DNA of 64,000 bases from Paenisporosarcina sp. FSL H8-0542 (lineage in GTDB: Bacteria; Bacillota; Bacilli; Bacillales_A; Planococcaceae): positions 423,501 to 487,500 of the forward strand of contig NZ_CP152050.1 in the NCBI RefSeq assembly GCF_038632915.1, written 5' to 3'. The notes below the pieces were generated by a model. That model was given only the letters and a program-made list of their open reading frames with translations. It was not told the DNA's origin and did no database searches. Within the stretch, counting starts at the first letter, position 1. The number at the start of each line of letters is the position of its first letter. The position numbers and the translations under genes are program-made. This document shows positions 59,479 to 64,000 of the stretch, piece after piece.

Positions 59479-61842
59479 GTGAAGGGGAAGAGAAAAATAG
59501 GAAAGTGGATTGCTTGGATTGTCGGCAGCATAGCACTGATTCTTTTAGCCGTAGTCATTTTTTTGAATGCCTACATCAGTAAATCCAAACCGCAAATTGA
59601 AGGGAACATGGCAGTGGATGTACTGGACGAGGAAGTAACGGTTACCCGTGATGAACAAGGGGTACCTCATATCAGCGCGAAAAGTGATGCGGATTTATAT
59701 CGGGCTCAAGGATTCGTGCAAGCACAGGATCGCATGTTTCAAATGGATTTAGCGCGACGGCAAGCTAGCGGTCGTTTATCCGAAGTGGTGGGTGCAGCAG
59801 CGGTAACAACAGACCAGTTCTTCCGTACGTTCAGTTTGAGAGAAGCTGCAAAAGATTCTTGGGCTGGATATGACGAAGACGCAAAGCAAGTGCTCTCTTG
59901 GTATGCAGAGGGCGTGAATGCGTACATGGAACAGGCGAGCGAGCAAGGCAAACTGTCATTTGAGTTTAAATTACTGGAATATGAGCCTGAGCATTGGACA
60001 GAAGTAGATTCTTTAACAATCGGAAAATTCATGGCGTATGATCTTGGCGGGAATTGGTCGAGTTTAGCTGTTCGCCATTGGGCACTGGGGAACTATCCTG
60101 AAGATAAAGCTCGTGAGTTATTCATTACATATCCAGAAGATAAACCAGCGATTATTGCAGCAAATTTAGAGAACCAAGTAACAGTTGCAGGTCAATTTGA
60201 CCCTACTGTTATTCCTAACGAATTCAATGGTAGCAATAACTGGGTGGTTTCCGGAGATAAAACAAAGTCGGGCCATCCATTGCTTGCGGACGATCCGCAT
60301 TTAGGATTAAGCACGCCGTCCATTTGGTATCAAATGCATCTACAGTCACCAGAGCAAAATGTAAGCGGTGTCATCTTTGCAGGAATACCAGGTATTATTT
60401 TGGGTCATAACGACGAAATCGCTTGGGGTGTAACGAACGTTGGCCCTGACGTTCAAGATCTTTATATCGAAACACCAAATCCTGAGAACCCAACACAATT
60501 CAAATATGAAGGAAAATGGGAACAGGCTGAAGTTCGTAACGAACCGATTAAAGTGAAAGATGGTGAAACGGTTGACTTCGAAGTTGTCGTTACCCGCCAT
60601 GGCCCAATTGTTTCAAATGTCATGTTTGATGTAGAAGAACCAACGGCGCAGTTCTCCATGCAATGGACAGCACTGGAGCCCACGCGGGAACTACAAGCCG
60701 TGCTGAATATGAACAAGGCTTCTAATTGGGATGAGTTCGAAACGGCATTGGAGGATTTTCATGCTCCCGCACAAAACTTTGTTTTTGCAGGAAAAGATGG
60801 AACCATTGCGTACAAAGCGAATGGTCGTATTCCGATTAGAAAATCGGGGGATGCCCAGTTGCCAGTACCAGGTGATTCCGAGGAATACGGCTGGCAAGGG
60901 TACGTTCCGTATGATGAACTACCGACTGTTGTGAATCCTGCTGAAGGGTATATCGCAACTGCAAATAATCAAGTGGTAGACAATTCGTATCCTTATCACA
61001 TTACCGACTTTTGGGCTCAATCCTACCGCTATGAACGGATTGCGGAAGTATTGGAAGAAGGCGATGATTTCACGAAGGAAGATATGATGGCTCTTCAAAT
61101 GGATCAACATAATCTACAGGCACGAGAGTTCTTAAAAGAGATGGTTACATCCGTTGAAAAAATGGATAAAGAAAATAAATATGATGATATAACGGATATG
61201 TTAAAAAAATGGGATCAAGTGGACTCAGTTGATGCTGCTGCACCTCTCGTTTTCCATAAATGGATCAAACAGTTGCCTGCCACTCTATTCAAGGATCAAA
61301 TGCCAAAAGATATTTACGATTTATTGGCAGGGAAAGGCAATATTACGGATGCCATGATGCGTGAAAGTTTCCAAAATCAAGAAGGGGCATGGGTGAAGGA
61401 GCATGGAGGGGTGGATAAGTGGATGATGGATTCATTTGAAACTGCCGTCACTTCTATTACGGAGGAGTTTGGCAAAAACTCGGATGACTGGAAGTGGGGA
61501 GATTACCACCAACTCACATTTGACCATCCATTAGCAGGTGCGTCACCAATTTTTGCTTATTTCTTAAATCCATCACATGTGCCGATTGGTGGTTCCAATA
61601 TTACGGTTCAAGCTGCAGGGTTTGCTGCAGATGGCTCGGTTGATCACGGGGCTTCTTGGCGTTTTGTAGCAGATATGAAGGACCTATCAAGTGCCCATCA
61701 CATCGTAGGGCCTGGTCAAAGCGGTCATATGAAATCAAAATGGTTCCATAATCAAGTGAATGACTGGGCTGAAGGAGACTATCATGAAACGATGGTAAAT
61801 GGTGACATACAAGATTCCCATACGTTAACATTAAAACCATAA
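59479..61842 (+). CDS. Penicillin-acylase-family protein (Ntn hydrolase), membrane-anchored
   Basis: A 787-residue protein with an N-terminal membrane anchor or signal (KWIAWIVGSIALILLAVVIFL). 'VTVTRDEQGVPHISAKSDADLYRAQGFVQAQDRMFQMDLARRQASGRLSE' is the alpha-subunit start. The autocatalytic site is 'NGSNNWVV', with the beta-subunit Ser following Gly. 'HLQSPEQNVSGVIFAGIPGIILGHNDEIAWGVTNVGPD' follows. Relatives cleave beta-lactam side chains or acyl-homoserine lactones. The substrate is unknown. The likely start is GTG 59479 with GGGGGAG upstream. Confidence 0.9.
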   Translation: MKGKRKIGKWIAWIVGSIALILLAVVIFLNAYISKSKPQIEGNMAVDVLDEEVTVTRDEQGVPHISAKSDADLYRAQGFVQAQDRMFQMDLARRQASGRLSEVVGAAAVTTDQFFRTFSLREAAKDSWAGYDEDAKQVLSWYAEGVNAYMEQASEQGKLSFEFKLLEYEPEHWTEVDSLTIGKFMAYDLGGNWSSLAVRHWALGNYPEDKARELFITYPEDKPAIIAANLENQVTVAGQFDPTVIPNEFNGSNNWVVSGDKTKSGHPLLADDPHLGLSTPSIWYQMHLQSPEQNVSGVIFAGIPGIILGHNDEIAWGVTNVGPDVQDLYIETPNPENPTQFKYEGKWEQAEVRNEPIKVKDGETVDFEVVVTRHGPIVSNVMFDVEEPTAQFSMQWTALEPTRELQAVLNMNKASNWDEFETALEDFHAPAQNFVFAGKDGTIAYKANGRIPIRKSGDAQLPVPGDSEEYGWQGYVPYDELPTVVNPAEGYIATANNQVVDNSYPYHITDFWAQSYRYERIAEVLEEGDDFTKEDMMALQMDQHNLQAREFLKEMVTSVEKMDKENKYDDITDMLKKWDQVDSVDAAAPLVFHKWIKQLPATLFKDQMPKDIYDLLAGKGNITDAMMRESFQNQEGAWVKEHGGVDKWMMDSFETAVTSITEEFGKNSDDWKWGDYHQLTFDHPLAGASPIFAYFLNPSHVPIGGSNITVQAAGFAADGSVDHGASWRFVADMKDLSSAHHIVGPGQSGHMKSKWFHNQVNDWAEGDYHETMVNGDIQDSHTLTLKP

Positions 61843-61869
61843 GAGGGTATGTTAGGGCGTGTTAATCGT

Positions 61870-62217
61870 ATGAAGGAATTTTTATTAGTGGGCATCGGTG
61901 GAATGCTTGGTGCATTATTGCGCTATAGCGTGATGTTGACTACGCCAGATACGCTTGTTTTATGGATAGTAAATCCAATCGGTAGTTTCGTTTTGGGATG
62001 GTTGGCAGGACGTGCTGCCATTACCGGAAAACCCGCTTCCGTTTTATGGACAACGGGAGTTCTCGGTTCATTTACTACCTTTTCAACTTTTTCTGCGGAA
62101 TGGCTAGATCTAATGCAAAATCATTTTGTGTTGGCAATGGCTTATGGTCTTGGCATGACATTGACTTGTTTTGTTACAGCCGCGTTAGGCTATAAGTTTG
62201 GATGTGCATGTAAATGA
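61870..62217 (+). CDS. crcB1: Fluoride channel CrcB/Fluc, subunit 1
   Basis: A 115-residue membrane protein with four helices: 'LVGIGGMLGALLRYSVM', 'NPIGSFVLGWLAGRA' and 'GVLGSFTTFSTFSAEW'. It exports fluoride as a dual-topology dimer, here a probable heterodimer with the next gene. The start fitted to the family is ATG 61870; ATG 61849 is an alternative. It follows the acylase gene closely and overlaps the next gene by 4 bases. Confidence 0.92.
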   Translation: MKEFLLVGIGGMLGALLRYSVMLTTPDTLVLWIVNPIGSFVLGWLAGRAAITGKPASVLWTTGVLGSFTTFSTFSAEWLDLMQNHFVLAMAYGLGMTLTCFVTAALGYKFGCACK

Positions 62218-62555
62218 CACTTTTCTCAATAGTACTTGGTGGTTGTTTTGGCGCTATGTTGAGATATGCCATTTCCCTAAAAATCCAAGGTATGAAAGGA
62301 ATTCTGTTGATTAACTGCGCAGGTTCCTTCTTGATGGGCTTATCCCTGTATATAGCCGTGGAAACGAGCTGGTTGCTCATATTTTGGACGGTTGGTTTTT
62401 TAGGTGCATTCACAACTTTTTCGACTTTTGCCGTTCAATTCATTGAAAGCTGGTCGAAAGGACAGCAACGAAAAGCAGTAGGTTATGCATTTTTCACCCT
62501 CGTCGGTGGTTTTTTGTCCGTCTCCCTCGGATGGTGGATTGGAACTGTTATATAG
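62214..62555 (+). CDS. crcB2: Fluoride channel CrcB/Fluc, subunit 2
   Basis: A 113-residue membrane protein with 'VLGGCFGAMLRYAISL', 'NCAGSFLMGLSLY' and 'GFLGAFTTFSTFAVQF', the same four-helix pattern as the preceding gene. ATG 62214 overlaps the previous stop (ATGA). In Bacillota such paired genes encode antiparallel heterodimers. No fluoride riboswitch was found upstream. Confidence 0.92.
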   Translation: MTLFSIVLGGCFGAMLRYAISLKIQGMKGILLINCAGSFLMGLSLYIAVETSWLLIFWTVGFLGAFTTFSTFAVQFIESWSKGQQRKAVGYAFFTLVGGFLSVSLGWWIGTVI

Positions 62556-62609
62556 CGAATTGAGAATAGATTGTCTCAAACCGTGAATAGAGGGAAATAT
62601 GAAAGTAGT

Positions 62610-62645
62610 AAAGGGTCTTCCGTGAGAACGGAAGTCCCTTTTTAT
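62610..62645 (+). terminator. Terminator between crcB2 and the P1 peptidase gene
   Basis: AAGGG-CTTCCGT pairs with ACGGAAG-CCCTT (single-base mismatch in the stem), followed by TTTTT. The genes converge here. Confidence 0.8.
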
Positions 62646-63625
62646 TAGAAATCCCCTTTTTCAATGACTCTGCCTAAACGACCCGTTGTAGTTTCAGCGA
62701 AGCGAATAGACTGATAAACAGATTCTTCCGTAGCTTCAATCACCGCTTGGAATAGTTCATTCATAAGAGGATGATCATCCCTTAATAACGTTTGTGTTTC
62801 AAACGGATGATTTGATTCATGTGAAATGATATTGGCATTAGAGAATGCGATAACAATGTCACCACTGCCGTTATGTATGTGTGTACCCGTTCGGCCGAGT
62901 CCGATTGCTGCACGTTTCGCCATTCGCTTCAATTGACGTGCGTCTAGAGGAGCGTCTGTTGCAACGATGATAATGACGGACCCATCTGGTTTGTCCAAAT
63001 TGTCTTGTGCCCAATTTGCCATTCGACACTCATGAGCACGACCGAAATTCGTTAATGTAAGAACTCCTACAGTAAAAGCGTATTCTTCATGTTTAGCAAT
63101 TCGCGATGAACTGCCGATGCCTCCTTTCACCCCGTAACAAATCATCCCGGTACCAGCACCAACTGCACCTTGTTCAAAACTTCCAGGTGTAGCGTTATCC
63201 AGAGCTTCAATCGCATGTTCGGGGCGAACCGCCATAAGGCGCATCGAATTTAAATGACTATCGTTGCATTCTCCCACTACCAAATTAAGCGAACTCGTTG
63301 AATCTCCGATTGCTGGATTTTGTTCCAACATGAAGGAGAGTGTGCCCTCTAATACTGCTCCGACACTGAATGTATTTGTCAGCATTATGGGCGATTCCAT
63401 TAATCCCAGTTCTTCAAGTTGAATGAGACCGACCGTCTTGCCGAAGCCATTCAGGACAAAACTTGCAGCAGGTACTTTATGTAGGAATGGATTTTGCTCA
63501 TGTGGCAATATCGCAGTGACCCCTGTACAAATCGAATCTTTTTCATCCAAATATTGTTTCAACGTGACATGTCCCACTTTTACACCGGGAACATCTGTAA
63601 GTAAATTTAATGGACCTTTTTCCAC
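62645..63625 (-). CDS. P1-family (DmpA/BapA-like) N-terminal nucleophile peptidase
   Basis: A 326-residue protein: 'NLLTDVPGVKVGHVTL', 'VLNGFGKTVGL', 'GAVGAGTGMICYGVKGGIGSSSRI' (the self-cleavage Gly-Ser site and nucleophile) and 'IVATDAPLDARQLKRMAKRAAIGLGRTG'. Relatives are self-processing aminopeptidases acting on beta- or D-amino acid peptides. GTG 63625 is chosen because AGGAG lies 8 bases upstream and the family core starts within 15 residues. The longer frame (63718) would translate the palindrome. A perfect palindrome lies just upstream. Confidence 0.88.
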   Translation of the reverse strand: MEKGPLNLLTDVPGVKVGHVTLKQYLDEKDSICTGVTAILPHEQNPFLHKVPAASFVLNGFGKTVGLIQLEELGLMESPIMLTNTFSVGAVLEGTLSFMLEQNPAIGDSTSSLNLVVGECNDSHLNSMRLMAVRPEHAIEALDNATPGSFEQGAVGAGTGMICYGVKGGIGSSSRIAKHEEYAFTVGVLTLTNFGRAHECRMANWAQDNLDKPDGSVIIIVATDAPLDARQLKRMAKRAAIGLGRTGTHIHNGSGDIVIAFSNANIISHESNHPFETQTLLRDDHPLMNELFQAVIEATEESVYQSIRFAETTTGRLGRVIEKGDF

Positions 63626-63650
63626 TGGATCATCTCCTGAACGAACATAA

Positions 63651-63676
63651 AGACTGACCAATGAATTGGTCAGTCT
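63651..63676. promoter_or_regulatory. Perfect 12-bp palindrome upstream of the P1 peptidase gene
   Basis: AGACTGACCAAT (63651-63662) and ATTGGTCAGTCT (63665-63676) are perfect inverted repeats with a 2-base spacer, ending 25 bases before the chosen start. TTGAAG (63718-63713), a 17-base spacer and TACTAA on the minus strand make a possible promoter just before it. This is the typical size and place of a TetR-family operator. Confidence 0.75.
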
Positions 63677-63723
63677 GAGTTCGAGTTTATTAGTAAGTAC
63701 TGAATTCATTTGCTTCAAGGTGT

Positions 63724-64000
63724 TTATTTGATTAGTAGGACAGGTGAATGTACACGTTTTGCCACTTTATGACTTACACTACCAAGCACCATTTCCTGTA
63801 GGGTGTTTAGCCCCCGGCTGCCGATTACCACGATATCGTAATTTTCCTGGTTCGCATGCTCCACAATGACAGGACCGGCTTCACCATGCAGCAATTTAAT
63901 TTCAGTTGAAATCCCTTTGGACGTAAATAATTCTTTTATAGGCATAATCTTGTTTTTGCGATCTATATGCAACTCTTCACTACTCATGCTATGAATGACA
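63724..64000 (-). CDS. Universal stress protein, C-terminal part (gene cut by window edge)
   Basis: The frame is open to the end of the window, so the N-terminus lies beyond it. The visible part has 'LHGEAGPVIVEHANQENYDIVVIGSRGLNTLQEMVLGSVSHKVAKRVHSPVLLIK', the UspA ATP-binding signature G-x2-G-x9-G-S with the closing P-V-L-L-I strand. An internal ATG 63987 exists but is unlikely to be the start, because the first beta strand (VIHS) is just upstream. It ends 100 bases before the P1 peptidase start on the same strand. Confidence 0.88.
   Translation of the reverse strand, partial: VIHSMSSEELHIDRKNKIMPIKELFTSKGISTEIKLLHGEAGPVIVEHANQENYDIVVIGSRGLNTLQEMVLGSVSHKVAKRVHSPVLLIK

Overview
The window looks like a chromosomal segment of a low-to-moderate GC member of the Bacillales. 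Planococcaceae (Sporosarcina/Paenisporosarcina-like) is my best guess. This is an inference from gene content and protein resemblance to Bacillus subtilis (RibBA/RibE/RibH under an FMN riboswitch, VmlR-like ABC-F, NiaP, NsrR/Hmp, Mn-dependent pyrophosphatase, TatAC, YflT-type stress protein), from strong AGGAGG-type ribosome binding sites, and from canonical sigma-A and sigma-B promoter sequences. I see no rRNA, tRNA, transposase, phage gene or CRISPR array.

Layout. 1-1.1 kb: end of a NUDIX gene, then a decayed glycosyltransferase/GtrA gene and a broken small membrane gene. 1.2-5.9 kb: GNAT, P-loop kinase, Dph6-like PP-loop protein, DUF4362 lipoprotein, methyltransferase, histidine phosphatase. 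5.9-9 kb: riboflavin operon ribE-ribBA-ribH on the minus strand under an FMN riboswitch; the ribD position holds only a degenerate reductase-domain remnant. 9-18.6 kb: acyl-CoA synthetase, PutP, a DUF485/ActP acetate-type symporter pair whose symporter is frameshifted, HflX behind a leader with a mini-ORF and a terminator, and an ABC exporter. 18.8-27.7 kb: peptide transporter, lipoprotein, sigma-B stress gene, PAP2, uracil-DNA glycosylase, niacin transporter and small enzymes. 28.2-31.8 kb: a cassette of a Tat-exported gluconate-dehydrogenase-type subunit, its GMC flavoprotein, and TatA plus TatC. 32.1-38.4 kb: GNAT, YjbR, HIT, a VmlR-like ABC-F behind a two-terminator leader, and a compatible-solute ABC transporter. 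38.4-45.5 kb: SGNH hydrolase, MazG, 3-methyladenine glycosylase, DJ-1 protein, M20 hydrolase and an arsRBC operon. 45.7-54.7 kb: acetyltransferase, hydrolase, divergent hmp/nsrR, ppaC, ATPase, DsbA-like protein, quinone-stress azoreductase, S66 peptidase and an ABC exporter stub. 54.8-64 kb: GGDEF-EAL protein, YceI, HxlR regulator, MurB, penicillin-acylase family protein, a CrcB fluoride-channel pair, a P1-family peptidase under a perfect palindrome, and the end of a universal stress protein gene.

How the parts relate. Much of the window concerns coping with stress: ribosome-targeting antibiotics (HflX, VmlR-like), arsenic, nitric oxide, quinones (two near-identical MhqR-type operators at azoR and yceI), fluoride and osmotic stress. 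The most interesting signals are regulatory: leaders of hflX and of the vmlR-like gene that look like ribosome-mediated transcription attenuators, the paired MhqR-like operators, a 22-bp-spaced direct repeat at niaP and a 26-bp palindrome at the P1 peptidase. A second theme is gene decay: at least seven loci (GtrA fusion, small membrane protein, ribD, actP, a VOC protein, another membrane protein, an ABC exporter) carry stops, frameshifts or truncations. Two of these (actP and VOC) are single-base events that could be sequencing errors. A dispersed intergenic repeat family has at least four copies, mostly just downstream of terminators.
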